Source of the DNA: Sphingopyxis sp. MWB1
GTDB lineage: Bacteria; Pseudomonadota; Alphaproteobacteria; Sphingomonadales; Sphingomonadaceae
Direction: 5' to 3'
DNA length: 64,000 bases
Assembly: GCF_000763945.1 (NCBI RefSeq)
Contig: NZ_JQFJ01000005.1
Location: 1 to 64,000, forward strand
The first letter of the stretch is position 1; every line of letters starts with the position of its first letter. Below, piece by piece: positions 55,540 through 63,652 of this stretch. The position numbers and the translations under genes were made by a program. The notes beneath the pieces are model-generated. The model ran no database searches, was not told the DNA's origin, and saw only the letters and a program-made list of their open reading frames with translations.

Positions 55540-56152
55540 AAATATTTCCTCTGTTGATTAGGGAAACACGGCATGGGGCACCGAGCCCACCCGAAGCGGC
55601 GCGGAGAGCGGGCGACGTCCGGCCAATCGGTCGTCCACAGAAGGCAGCTGCCGTCGCTCGCCCTTTCGTGGGCAACGCGAAGCTTCGTGACTGGAAAAGG
55701 CCTTTGTTCATGATCCTGCCCCTTCTTCTGCTCGCGGGCGGATGCCACGCGAATTGGTAGGGACTATTTGCCTTCCCCGGCGGATTGGCCACGCAGGTTG
55801 CATCCGGAGCGGACGGGATATTGATCCTTGAGGAATTTCCAGCCCGCCCAGGCATCCGGGGCCTCGGCAACATCGACGTGGTGGCAGGCCGACAGGCGCC
55901 GGAATCCCGAACGGCGGCAGCACCGCGGCTGGATCACTCCAGTCTCACCTGAATTTCCTCCAATGCCGATACAGCCGCCACCGCGCCGGCGAAGCGAAGA
56001 GCAAGGATCGACGACTCGCTACGGAATTTTCCTTCGCTGACAGGCGCAAGGGGGTTGGCGCGGCCGTCCGGCTCCATTTGCGAAGCCTTGCGCTGTATCT
56101 GTCGAACGATGCTTGTCATCGCCCCGACACGCTGATACAGGCGCCGTCCATT
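55540..56152. other. Intergenic region without recognised gene
   Basis: About 610 bp lie between the three-gene cluster and tRNA-Thr. The open frames here lack ribosome sites and convincing protein character. A promoter for the cluster must lie here but I cannot place it. Confidence 0.6.
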
Positions 56153-56228
56153 GCCGCTTTAGCTCAGTTGGTAGAGCACATCATTCGTAATGATGGGGTC
56201 ACAGGTTCGAGTCCTGTAAGCGGCACCA
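56153..56228 (+). tRNA. tRNA-Thr (CGT)
   Basis: The cloverleaf is complete: acceptor GCCGCTT with AAGCGGC, D arm GCTCAGTTGGTAGAGC, anticodon stem CATCA/TGATG with loop TTCGTAA (anticodon CGT, reads ACG), T arm ACAGGTTCGAGTCCTGT, and encoded CCA. It lies 155 bp from the left att site of the integrative element but is not the insertion target. Confidence 0.97.
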
Positions 56229-56382
56229 TTTTCCTGAAATCCCCCTGTGCAGAACAGCCCGACTAGCCCATGCGTTGCTGGGCGGGAAAACCGCGGCGCG
56301 CGCGGGCGCCCTTCCGCAACCATTATGACGCGACCAGACCCCGGCCGCCCGGAGCGGTGGGTCGTTGATATGTGCAGGAAAA

Positions 56383-56402
56383 AATGGTGCCAGAAGAGGA
56401 CT
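56383..56402. repeat. Left attachment site (attL-like)
   Basis: AATGGTGCCAGAAGAGGACT copies the 3' end of tRNA-Leu (62196-62216) except for one missing C. The sequence from 56229 to 56382 is presumed original chromosome downstream of tRNA-Leu. Confidence 0.85.
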
Positions 56403-56453
56403 AACGCCCCAGCACCTGAAAACCGTAGAAAACCTATGGCTTTTCAGACCACA

Positions 56454-56485
56454 CCTGTAACAGTTGGTATATCCACATGTAACAG
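56454..56485. promoter_or_regulatory. Arm-type integrase sites (left end)
   Basis: CCTGTAACAG and ACATGTAACAG occur as direct repeats 11 bp apart. An identical ACATGTAACAG lies at 62124-62134 near the right end, next to the integrase gene. Confidence 0.65.
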
Positions 56486-56565
56486 CTGACGCAAGCAGGA
56501 AGCGGCGTTGATACGCTTCCTGCCCGCGACGGCTAAGCGAAAGGCAACTCAAACGCCGCTGCGGT

Positions 56566-56856
56566 CTATTTGCCGACGAAGCCCGACGCCAGAACGCCTA
56601 TCATGTCGGCTATATCGGGATGCAGATCATAACCAACGATGGCGCGCTTGCCGTAGCCCACGACGCCCGGCTTCCTGCCGTCCTTACACGCAAACCTGCC
56701 AGATTTACCGTCCACTAGTATCGCGCGCGCAAATACAGCTATGTTCGTAGGCAGAGCTTCGCGCTCCTTTCCTACTTGATACGTTCCGTTGATCCGGTCG
56801 GGGTATCGATAGTCCCCGTCAGTATCAATCAAAGCAAAGCGCGTGTCATATTTCAT
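56566..56856 (-). CDS. Unrecognised small protein of the integrative element
   Basis: This 96-residue soluble protein starts at the ATG at 56856, which has a strong AAGGAGG 5 bases before it. It contains RFALIDTDGDYRYPDRINGTY and later VGYGKRAIVGYDLHPDIADMI. No family is recognised. It is encoded outward toward the left end and is divergent from the 228-residue gene. Confidence 0.75.
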   Translation of the reverse strand: MKYDTRFALIDTDGDYRYPDRINGTYQVGKEREALPTNIAVFARAILVDGKSGRFACKDGRKPGVVGYGKRAIVGYDLHPDIADMIGVLASGFVGK

Positions 56857-56936
56857 ATTTGCCTCCTTAACGGTGTGAGGCGAAACCATCTACCGGTACA
56901 AGGCCGCAATGACCAATGGCAAATGGAAGGGCGTAG

Positions 56937-57623
56937 ATGTCGATTAATATTTTTGGCCCCCCTTTCGACTGGGCGGCAACGGGATCAATGGTCCAAGGGG
57001 TCGCAACGCTAGTCGGGGCAATCGCAGTTCTGGGAGCCGCAAAGATGGGAGCCGACACATTCGAGGCATGGCGTCGGCAAAAGGTCACAGAGCGCCACAT
57101 TGAACAAGCAGAGAGAATACTTACGGCAGCATACAAAGCGCGCCGCGCCCTGAAATATGTGCGGTCGCCATTAGTTGATGGCTGGGAGCTTGCGGCGGCA
57201 GAAGAGCATTTTAAAGATAATCACGGGGCAGATTGGGAAAATCGGGCAGGCGAAAATCAGCAGCGCCTTAAGACTGTTCGAGCATTACAAAACCGCCTCA
57301 TAAAAACGGCTGACGAATGGAGCGAGCTGAATGAGGTTCTTCCGGCAGCGCGGGCGCTATTTGGCCCTGATCTGGAAGATGCTGTGGAAAAGCTCGCTCG
57401 CCAGTTCATCGACGTTAACATCATGCTCGAAGCTCACATGGATGATCGCGGAGCCGATCCAGATTATACTCGCGAAGTGAAAGCCGCGATTTATGATGTG
57501 GCACCGCATGGCAGCGTTAACGCTGTGACGGCTGTTATCAACGAGGCGGTTGCTGAAATCGAAACCATTTGCCTGCCCACTATACGACTTGAAGGACCAA
57601 AAACGTCCGTAATCAAAAAATAG
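56937..57623 (+). CDS. Unrecognised membrane-anchored cargo protein
   Basis: This 228-residue protein has one N-terminal transmembrane helix (SMVQGVATLVGAIAVLGAA) and a large helical cytoplasmic domain rich in Ala/Glu/Arg. Composition is AT-richer than the chromosome. The layout (one anchor plus helical domain) recalls many membrane-linked genes on genomic islands, but I see no catalytic motif and assign no function. Confidence 0.78.
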   Translation: MSINIFGPPFDWAATGSMVQGVATLVGAIAVLGAAKMGADTFEAWRRQKVTERHIEQAERILTAAYKARRALKYVRSPLVDGWELAAAEEHFKDNHGADWENRAGENQQRLKTVRALQNRLIKTADEWSELNEVLPAARALFGPDLEDAVEKLARQFIDVNIMLEAHMDDRGADPDYTREVKAAIYDVAPHGSVNAVTAVINEAVAEIETICLPTIRLEGPKTSVIKK

Positions 57624-57783
57624 CATAGCCGTGCGAGGGGCCAAATCTGACCTCACACGCTGCGGCTTCCCCCCGTGGGGGGTGCCCGGCTCTACACAGC
57701 GCGCGCCGGATGATCGCCCGGCACCCTGTCCAGCCCTGCCATCCCGGATAGGATCATAGGTTATAAGCTACGCGCTAGGCTCA

Positions 57784-57863
57784 CAACATATGTTGACGTC
57801 CCCAATGAGCCACCATATGAGCCACCTCCGAGAAAGGCATATCTTTTGAGCCAAGGAGGCACC
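57784..57863. repeat. Palindrome and ATGAGCCACC repeats before the serine recombinase
   Basis: CAACATATGTTG is a perfect 12-bp palindrome. It is followed by direct repeats ATGAGCCACC-AT-ATGAGCCACC and, across the gene start, TGAGCCAAGG and ATGAGCCATC. This layout could be a recombinase site or an operator. Confidence 0.55.
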
Positions 57864-58469
57864 ATGAGCCATCGCGTTGCATATTACCGAGTATCGACCG
57901 GGGACCAAAACATTGAAGCCCAGCGCGCCGCAATGGGCGGCAGCTTCGATCAAGAGTTCAGCGACACAGGGGTAAGCGGCGGGACGCTAGCCGCCGACCG
58001 CCCCGGCTTCGCTAAGTTGCTACAGGCCATCCGCAAGGGCGATACGCTCTGTGTCTATGCCGTGGACCGGCTGGGGCGCGATGCTCTGGACGTACAAGGT
58101 ACAGTGCAGACCCTGATTGATCGCGGCGTCATTGTGGACGTTCACGGGCTGGGAAAGATTGAGGGCGACATCGGCAAGCTGATATTGGCGGTGCTGGCAC
58201 AGGTCGCAGAAATGGAACGCAACCGGATAACCGAACGGTGCAACGCTGGCCGAGAGGCGGCGCGCGCCTCGTTGGCTGCTACCGGTAGAACGCACAAGGG
58301 CAAGCATGGCCTCGGTCGGAAGCCCGTCTACCTTGCCAATGAGAAGGCCATCGGAACCCCCGATAAGATCGCCGCTTGGCGCAGAGCCAACAACGCCAGC
58401 ATCGCCGACACCGCCCGCCACTTTGGCGTCAGCACCGCGACTGTTAAGCGCTACTGCGCTGCCAGCTAG
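57864..58469 (+). CDS. Serine recombinase (resolvase/invertase family)
   Basis: This 201-residue serine recombinase opens with HRVAYYRVSTGDQNIEAQRAA, where the catalytic serine is in YRVST. It continues with FSDTGVSGGTLAADRPGF, the arginine-bearing LCVYAVDRLGRDALD and VLAQVAEMERNRITERCNAGREAAR. It ends with a short HTH NNASIADTARHFGVSTATVKRY. AAGGAGG precedes the ATG at 57864. Its size suits a resolvase or DNA invertase rather than a large integrase. Confidence 0.93.
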   Translation: MSHRVAYYRVSTGDQNIEAQRAAMGGSFDQEFSDTGVSGGTLAADRPGFAKLLQAIRKGDTLCVYAVDRLGRDALDVQGTVQTLIDRGVIVDVHGLGKIEGDIGKLILAVLAQVAEMERNRITERCNAGREAARASLAATGRTHKGKHGLGRKPVYLANEKAIGTPDKIAAWRRANNASIADTARHFGVSTATVKRYCAAS

Positions 58470-58589
58470 AGCACCGGTGCGCCGTAACCGGTGATTCTTC
58501 ACAGGTCGCCGTGCAACGCCTACAGTTCTGCGGCCCGACATTCGGGTGGGAGGGGCCTCCGCCTCAGGCCTCGCGCGCAGGAGTTTCCG

Positions 58590-58772
58590 ATGACCGATCA
58601 CCCCTCCTTGACCACCCCGGCCCGCCTCGCCGAACGCTGGGAGGTCAATACGACGCTGATATACGACCTGCTCAACTCGGGAGAGCTTCCGGGCTTCAAG
58701 CTGGGCGGCAAGCTGTGGCGCATCAAGATGATAGACGTGGAGGCTTACGAGTGCCGTTCATCGGTCGGGTGA
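58590..58772 (+). CDS. Helix-turn-helix excisionase/AlpA-like protein
   Basis: This 60-residue protein of the MerR-like excisionase fold has TPARLAERWEVNTTLIYDLLNSGELPGFKLGGKLWRIK (split) as the DNA-binding wing and turn. CAGGAG lies 8 bases before the ATG. It probably regulates or directs excision of the element. Confidence 0.87.
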   Translation: MTDHPSLTTPARLAERWEVNTTLIYDLLNSGELPGFKLGGKLWRIKMIDVEAYECRSSVG

Positions 58773-59086
58773 TTTGGGACCGCCCTAACAGCCCCAGTTC
58801 GAGTGACCTTCCGGCGCGCCCTGCGTAGCCTAGGCACTCCCCGACCTATTTCCATAGTCCCCATGCGCGGCTTTTCCGTTGATCGCGCCGGGATTTCCTT
58901 GCGGGGTTGCTTCCCCCTCGGTCTGTCGGCCCTCGCCTTTTCACGCACCGGTTTTTGTTGTCCTCGGGTGCGAACTGGCGGGGGCCGCTTCACCTGCGCT
59001 GTCCGTGCTGGGTTGACCAAGGCTGCACGTCCCTGCCCCTTACCTGTCTCGTGTGATTGTCACTTCATAAACTCGAAAGGAACCCG
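58773..59086. other. Intergenic region within the element, no gene seen
   Basis: About 310 bp between the HTH gene and the next small gene. An open frame exists but has no good ribosome site and implausible composition. A promoter for the downstream genes is probable. Confidence 0.5.
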
Positions 59087-59323
59087 ATGACCAACCCGGG
59101 CACATTGCCCATTTCATCCGCTGGATTTGACGCCTTGCGGAACAACACCGACCTCGCCGACTATTTCACTCGCAATGGCAACCGCATCGCAGCCTGTCGC
59201 GCCATGCTCGACCTGCTCGGTATTCCCTACCCCGATTGGGCGCGACGGGACGCCAGCGGGCGCGCAGCCCAGCACAAGGCGATGGTCGCCGCCTTCCGTG
59301 CGGACAACCCCCATGCCCGTTGA
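59087..59323 (+). CDS. Unrecognised small protein
   Basis: This 78-residue protein has GAAAGGA before its ATG. It ends RRDASGRAAQHKAMVAAFRADNPHAR (split), a pattern repeated in the next small protein (SEHRAMLARFRADHP). The two are probably diverged duplicates. It overlaps the next start by 11 bp. Confidence 0.7.
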   Translation: MTNPGTLPISSAGFDALRNNTDLADYFTRNGNRIAACRAMLDLLGIPYPDWARRDASGRAAQHKAMVAAFRADNPHAR

Positions 59324-59513
59324 CACAGACCCAGCCGCAGACGCCGCCGCTTTGGTAGCGGTCGCCGCCAAGCTCGATCTAACGCTCGACAAGTCGCCCC
59401 GCTGGGGAGACTGGAACATCACCGGCCCAGCCTCAGAGCACCGGGCCATGCTGGCGCGCTTCCGCGCCGATCATCCGATGGAGAATCTCCCTTGGGGCTA
59501 TTGCCCTCCATGA
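59313..59513 (+). CDS. Unrecognised small protein (paralogue of preceding one)
   Basis: This 66-residue protein has a start inside the 3' end of the previous gene. It is Ala/Asp-rich with SEHRAMLARFRADHPMENL at the end, and it is coupled to the following gene through an ATGA overlap. Confidence 0.65.
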   Translation: MPVDTDPAADAAALVAVAAKLDLTLDKSPRWGDWNITGPASEHRAMLARFRADHPMENLPWGYCPP

Positions 59514-60469
59514 CGACCGACACCGGGCTTGTACCGGAGGGCATTGGCCACGACCCAGACCTGTCAGGGATGACGGCCCCGGAACGCCGGAAACACCACA
59601 CCCAGGAACTTCGCGGTATCGCCAAGTGGCAGGGTCTCGACGGAGTGAAGGCTTACAAAGCCCGATGGCCGGAGGCTGCCGACATCCGCGTTGACAGCGA
59701 GCCGCGCGCCTACGCCCCTAAGCCCGCTGGATACAAGGCCGCAATCATGGCGATGGTCGGCCTCTGGTTCGACAGCAATGTCGCCTTGGCAGCGAGCAAT
59801 CGCGATGACGTAAGGCGGCTCAACGCCAAGCTGGGGGCAACCTTCGACCCCGATCGCTTCCTAAGCCGCCCGCTGTCTCCGTCGCTCCTACAGGCGATCG
59901 CTGGTGAGTTCGAGCGGCGGGGTAAACATCTCGACACCGCGAAGGCCAAGAGCCTCTCACAGGTGCGGCAGGCCGTGCGCTCCGCCAAAGCCAAGGCCGC
60001 GCCGGAAGGCAAGCCCTTCGCCGGTATTGGCACCCGCACCGCGAAGGCTCTGACAATCGGGCAACGGACGTTCGCCATTGAAACGCACAAGGGCCGCGAG
60101 TGCGTCCGGGTTTCCACAGGCGGGGCACGGCAGCGCATATACCTCGACTTTGTGCAGGAGCTTCTTGCTGGATTGCCACAGGGTGAAGCCAGGGAAGGCC
60201 CCCTCCCTACTATATTACAATATACGGGGGAACTGGCCCCCAGCGACGAGCCAGACCCGTTGGCCGACATTCCGCCAACCCCGGGGACCAACTCCCACAA
60301 TAATCCCACTTTGTCTCCCGGGGAACTGGCCCCCAGCCTGTCCGACAAGGTGAGGTCATTGAAGGCTGACCGTCTCGCCAAGCAATCTGCCGCAGACGAA
60401 CGGACGGCAGCATTGCAAGCCAAGGCCGACGAGCTGGGCTGCGACATCCTCGAACTCGACGACCTGTGA
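59510..60469 (+). CDS. Unrecognised 319-residue element protein
   Basis: This gene starts at the ATG at 59510, overlapping the previous stop. The first 200 residues are basic and helical (RRLNAKLGATFDPDRFLSRPL, SLSQVRQAVRSAKAKAAPEG). A proline-rich tail follows with two GELAPS units from an 18-bp DNA repeat. It may be a replication or packaging helper of the element, but no motif supports this. Confidence 0.75.
   Translation: MTTDTGLVPEGIGHDPDLSGMTAPERRKHHTQELRGIAKWQGLDGVKAYKARWPEAADIRVDSEPRAYAPKPAGYKAAIMAMVGLWFDSNVALAASNRDDVRRLNAKLGATFDPDRFLSRPLSPSLLQAIAGEFERRGKHLDTAKAKSLSQVRQAVRSAKAKAAPEGKPFAGIGTRTAKALTIGQRTFAIETHKGRECVRVSTGGARQRIYLDFVQELLAGLPQGEAREGPLPTILQYTGELAPSDEPDPLADIPPTPGTNSHNNPTLSPGELAPSLSDKVRSLKADRLAKQSAADERTAALQAKADELGCDILELDDL
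60227..60337. repeat. Two 18-bp direct repeats in the element protein gene
   Basis: GGGGAACTGGCCCCCAGC occurs at 60227-60244 and 60320-60337, encoding GELAPS both times. Each copy is nearly palindromic (GGGG-AACTGG-CCCC). Confidence 0.85.
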
Positions 60470-60683
60470 TCCGGTGCGCCCAGCGCACTTCACGACCGAA
60501 ATCCAAGCAACCGACGCGAGGCGACACGCCCGCGCAACCACAAGGAACCCGGTGAAAGCGCCACCGCCACCGCGCCGAAAGACTTCGCAGACTAGTGCTA
60601 CAGCGCCGAAACGGGGGCGGGAGAGAAAACACCCTGCCCGCCCTCCGCGTGTCCCTGCGGTGCTGAAAATCGCCCTCAGGGGG

Positions 60684-62117
60684 CTACAGCCTAAATGCCG
60701 GGATTTTCCCAAGTTCACGATAGACCACGTCGATTTCGTTTTCGCCGTATCGTCGGTTCATCTTACCCGACGAGTGCCCGGTCATCGCGTCCACGGCGCG
60801 CTCGGATAGTCCGTATCGTTCGCCCAGCGTGACGAACCTGTGCCGCCATGCGTGATTGGGTTGCGGGGCACCCACACCCAGCGACCGCACCCATTCTGCC
60901 AGCTTGGACCCCAGCCGGTTCGCTTGCCGATTGATCGCGCTCTCACTCCGCCGCTTGTCGGGGCTGAAGAACAGTGGCCCGGCCCGGCGCTTCGCGACGA
61001 AAGTTAGGAAGCCCTGTGCAATCAGGTCCGGGTGCAGCGGCACGACACGGGCCAACTTGTTTTTGACGCTGCCCGCGTCCGGGGTGATGCGAATAGCGTG
61101 GACCTCGCCCAGCTTCACCACGTCAGCCTTGCGAAGCTGGGTAATCTCGGTCACCCGCGCCCCGGTGTAGCAGAGGAGCCACGGCACCCACCGCTTGGCG
61201 TTCACAAAGTCATCACCCTCTTTCCCTTCCCGGCCCTTCCGGGTTGCAAGGAGCACCTTGCGGGCCTCGTCATCGGACAGCGACCGGCTCCGGGTCTGCG
61301 GCTGTTTGGGCAACTGCACGGGCTTCACATCGCGCGCGGGGTTGCTGTCCAACAGCCCGTCATCAACAGCCCAACCCAGCACGACATTGACCGCAGCCAA
61401 ATAGCTGCCGTTGATCGTCTTGGCGGACAGGCGCTTGCCCCGATAGGTTTCCACATCGCGAAGATGGTTGCGCCAGTCGATAAGGTGCCGCGTGGTCAAC
61501 CGGGTGGCATCATCAATCCCGGTGAAGGCGATCAGCTTTTGGACATACGGACGCCATTGGGCAATCGTCTTGGCGTTCCTGCCGGGCACGGACGCATACC
61601 GCTCAAACAGGTCCATGAGGGCTACCTTGCGCGCGTCCCGTTCCTCTCGCGCCAACTCGCGGGCAAACTCAATATCCTGCCGCTCCCTATCAAGGCGAGT
61701 TGCGGCGGCCCGCAGAGCTTGCTGGGCAGCGAAGGCAGGGTCAGCCTCGGCCCGGGCCTCAACATCATCCCAGTGCGCCCGAGCAAGCTCGGCAGCTTCG
61801 ACGGAGGCTAACTCCATGTCGTCTATGACAGCCTGCGATCGCCGCATGGCTTCGACGCCTGCCGCCACAGGCGGGTCAGCTCTGAGGACAGCACCGCCCC
61901 GGCGCGCGGCGTCGATAAGCTTGTCTGTGACCTCGGCCCACTTCCGAATCTTCGGGGCGGCCTCCCGGCGGTCTTTAGTTTTGAGAGAATATTTCCACTC
62001 TATGCGAGGTTTGCCGGTCGCGGTGCGGAAATGGCCGATCAAATCGGGCGGGACGACACGGCGGAAATAATAGGTTGCCCCGACCTTGGTTTCGTACTCT
62101 CGCATAGCGTTTTCCAT
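60684..62117 (-). CDS. Tyrosine-type site-specific integrase
   Basis: This 477-residue integrase has an N-terminal arm-binding/SAM-like region and a catalytic domain. Catalytic residues are seen in YTGARVTEITQLRKADV (arginine), HAWRHRFVTLGERYG (H-x-x-R) and MTGHSSGKMNRRYGE (histidine plus tyrosine). It lies at the right end of the element next to tRNA-Leu, as expected. An inverted repeat TGTTACA-CA-TGTAACA lies at its start and could mediate autoregulation. Confidence 0.95.
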   Translation of the reverse strand: MENAMREYETKVGATYYFRRVVPPDLIGHFRTATGKPRIEWKYSLKTKDRREAAPKIRKWAEVTDKLIDAARRGGAVLRADPPVAAGVEAMRRSQAVIDDMELASVEAAELARAHWDDVEARAEADPAFAAQQALRAAATRLDRERQDIEFARELAREERDARKVALMDLFERYASVPGRNAKTIAQWRPYVQKLIAFTGIDDATRLTTRHLIDWRNHLRDVETYRGKRLSAKTINGSYLAAVNVVLGWAVDDGLLDSNPARDVKPVQLPKQPQTRSRSLSDDEARKVLLATRKGREGKEGDDFVNAKRWVPWLLCYTGARVTEITQLRKADVVKLGEVHAIRITPDAGSVKNKLARVVPLHPDLIAQGFLTFVAKRRAGPLFFSPDKRRSESAINRQANRLGSKLAEWVRSLGVGAPQPNHAWRHRFVTLGERYGLSERAVDAMTGHSSGKMNRRYGENEIDVVYRELGKIPAFRL

Positions 62118-62134
62118 TGTTACACATGTAACAG
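62118..62134. promoter_or_regulatory. Inverted repeat / arm-type site at integrase start
   Basis: TGTTACA-CA-TGTAACA is a perfect 7-bp inverted repeat that contains ACATGTAACAG shared with the left end of the element. Confidence 0.7.
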
Positions 62135-62195
62135 GCAGGTGAGAAAAACGCGAGGATTTCCAGTTACTTCTAGCTTTTTCAAGAGCTTAGAAGGT

Positions 62196-62216
62196 AATGG
62201 TGCCCAGAAGAGGACT
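62196..62216. repeat. Right attachment site within tRNA-Leu 3' end
   Basis: AATGGTGCCCAGAAGAGGAC plus T spans the CCA end and acceptor stem of tRNA-Leu and matches 56383-56402 with one inserted C. Confidence 0.85.
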
Positions 62217-62284
62217 CGAACCTCCACGACCTTGCGATCGCCAGCACCTGAAGCTGGTGCGTCTACCAATTCCGCCATCTGGGC
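62198..62284 (-). tRNA. tRNA-Leu (CAG)
   Basis: This 87-nt tRNA with a long variable arm has the acceptor GCCCAGA/TCTGGGC, D arm GCGGAATTGGTAGACGC, anticodon loop TTCAGGT (anticodon CAG, reads CTG), T arm with GGTTCGAGTCC, and encoded CCA. Its 3' end is the integration site of the element. Confidence 0.96.
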
Positions 62285-62494
62285 ACGGGGTAGGTGCGGG
62301 CGCTTAGCGGGGGGGTGCGCGGCTTGTCAACTGTGGTGGCGCCATCGAGGCGAAATTTATTGCGGCGCCCACGCATTTGCGCCCCGCGCGGCCCCATGCC
62401 CCTTGCCCCGGCGGGCGCTTCGCGGCATGGGGGCGGGGCGCGGCCTCGCTTTGGCTGCATGAGAGAATCGATCAACCGGATACAGGCGGACGCA

Positions 62495-63451
62495 ATGCAG
62501 AGACTCGATGGGCAATTGATCACCGTGATAGGCGGCGGCGGCTTTGTCGGCCGCTATGTCGTGCAGCGCCTTTTGAGCCGCGGCGCGCGGGTGCGGGTTG
62601 CCCAGCGCCAGCCGCGGCAGGCCACTTTTCTGAAGCCGCTCGGCGGGCTGGGCCAGACGCAGTTCGTCGCTGTCGATGTGCGCGATGCAGCCAGCGTCGC
62701 GCGCGCGGTGGCGGGTAGCGATGCCGTCATCAACCTGGCGGGCAGCTTTGACGATATGATCGCGGTGCAGGCCGAAGGCGCCAAGCATGTCGCCGAAGCC
62801 GCGGCGGCGGCGGGCGTGCGCGCACTGGTGCATTTGTCGGCCATTGGCGCCGACAGCGAGAGCCCCTCGCGCTATGGTCGCAGCAAGGGCGATGGCGAAG
62901 CCGCGGTGCGCGCAGCCTTTCCGGGCGCCGTTATCCTGCGCCCCTCGATCATTTTCGGGCGCGAGGACCAGTTCATCAATCGTTTCGCCGGGATGATCCG
63001 TATCGCGCCCGTCGTGCCGGTCGTCGCCCCGAATACGAGGTTGCAGCCCGTCTATGTCGGCGATGTTGCCGATGCCGTGGTGGCGTCGCTGGAGCCCCAG
63101 GCAGCGGGCAAGCTGTTCGAACTGGGCGGGCCGCAGCAGATGACGATGGCGGCGCTGCTGCGCTGGATCGCCGAGGCGACGGGACGCAAGCGGCTGTTCG
63201 TCGAGCTGCCCGATGCGGTGGCATCGGCGCTGGCGACAGGGCTGGGCTGGGCGCCGGGCGCACCGATCACCCGCGACCAGTGGCTGATGCTGCAGCGGGA
63301 CAATGTCGTGGTCGAGGGCGCCGAAGGATTGCACGCGCTGGGGATTGGCGCGACGTCGCTGCCCGCAGTCGCCGACGGCTGGCTGGTGCAATATAAGCGC
63401 AACGGGCGCTTTGCCGAAATTACCGATGCGGTCGAAAGTGCCGCGCAATAA
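62495..63451 (+). CDS. NAD(P)-binding NDUFA9-like epimerase-fold protein
   Basis: This protein of about 318 residues is of the atypical short-chain dehydrogenase family related to complex I subunit NDUFA9. Rossmann motif ITVIGGGGFVGRYVV is at the N-terminus, with VHLSAIGADSESPSRYGRSKGDGEAAV (split) carrying the YxxxK region, then VPVVAPNTRLQPVYVGDVADAV. ATG at 62495 is preferred; 62459 is possible. It precedes uppP. Confidence 0.9.
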   Translation: MQRLDGQLITVIGGGGFVGRYVVQRLLSRGARVRVAQRQPRQATFLKPLGGLGQTQFVAVDVRDAASVARAVAGSDAVINLAGSFDDMIAVQAEGAKHVAEAAAAAGVRALVHLSAIGADSESPSRYGRSKGDGEAAVRAAFPGAVILRPSIIFGREDQFINRFAGMIRIAPVVPVVAPNTRLQPVYVGDVADAVVASLEPQAAGKLFELGGPQQMTMAALLRWIAEATGRKRLFVELPDAVASALATGLGWAPGAPITRDQWLMLQRDNVVVEGAEGLHALGIGATSLPAVADGWLVQYKRNGRFAEITDAVESAAQ

Positions 63452-63527
63452 GGGCTGGCGACGCTTTGGGTTGCAAATGCGACTGGAAAAAAGCGGCGCT
63501 TCTGCCTAGGCATCAATCAAGGACAAG

Positions 63528-63560
63528 GGGCGTCCGGCGGTGGTCGGGCGCTCTTTTCTT
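63528..63560 (+). terminator. Probable intrinsic terminator
   Basis: GCGTCCG pairs with CGGGCGC (one wobble) around an 8-base loop, followed by TCTTTTCTT. It is 78 bp after the NDUFA9-like stop and before uppP. Confidence 0.6.
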
Positions 63561-63652
63561 GTCACCCTTTGCCATCGCAGCCACAGAAACGGGATCCCTA
63601 TGCCAAGTGCCCTTCCCCACCCCGACGACCACGGCCAAAATGGGGGCGCGGC

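Larger units (their letters stand above)
56383..62216. mobile_element. Integrative element in tRNA-Leu(CAG), about 5.8 kb
   Basis: A direct repeat of the tRNA-Leu 3' end (20-21 bp with one indel) bounds this element. It holds a tyrosine integrase at the right end, a serine recombinase, an Xis/AlpA-like HTH protein and six other small or unknown genes. It has no phage structural or conjugation gene. Composition between 56.5 and 57.7 kb is more AT-rich than the flanks. It may be a satellite or degraded genomic island. Confidence 0.82.

Noticed and set aside
55710..55760. Tiny reading frame MILPLLLLAGGCHANW with a lipobox-like LAGGC
   Set aside because: Only 16 codons, no ribosome site, and no known family of this size; probably chance.
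56153..56228. tRNA-Thr as the integration target of the element
   Set aside because: The direct repeat matches the 3' end of tRNA-Leu, not of tRNA-Thr, and the integrase lies next to tRNA-Leu.
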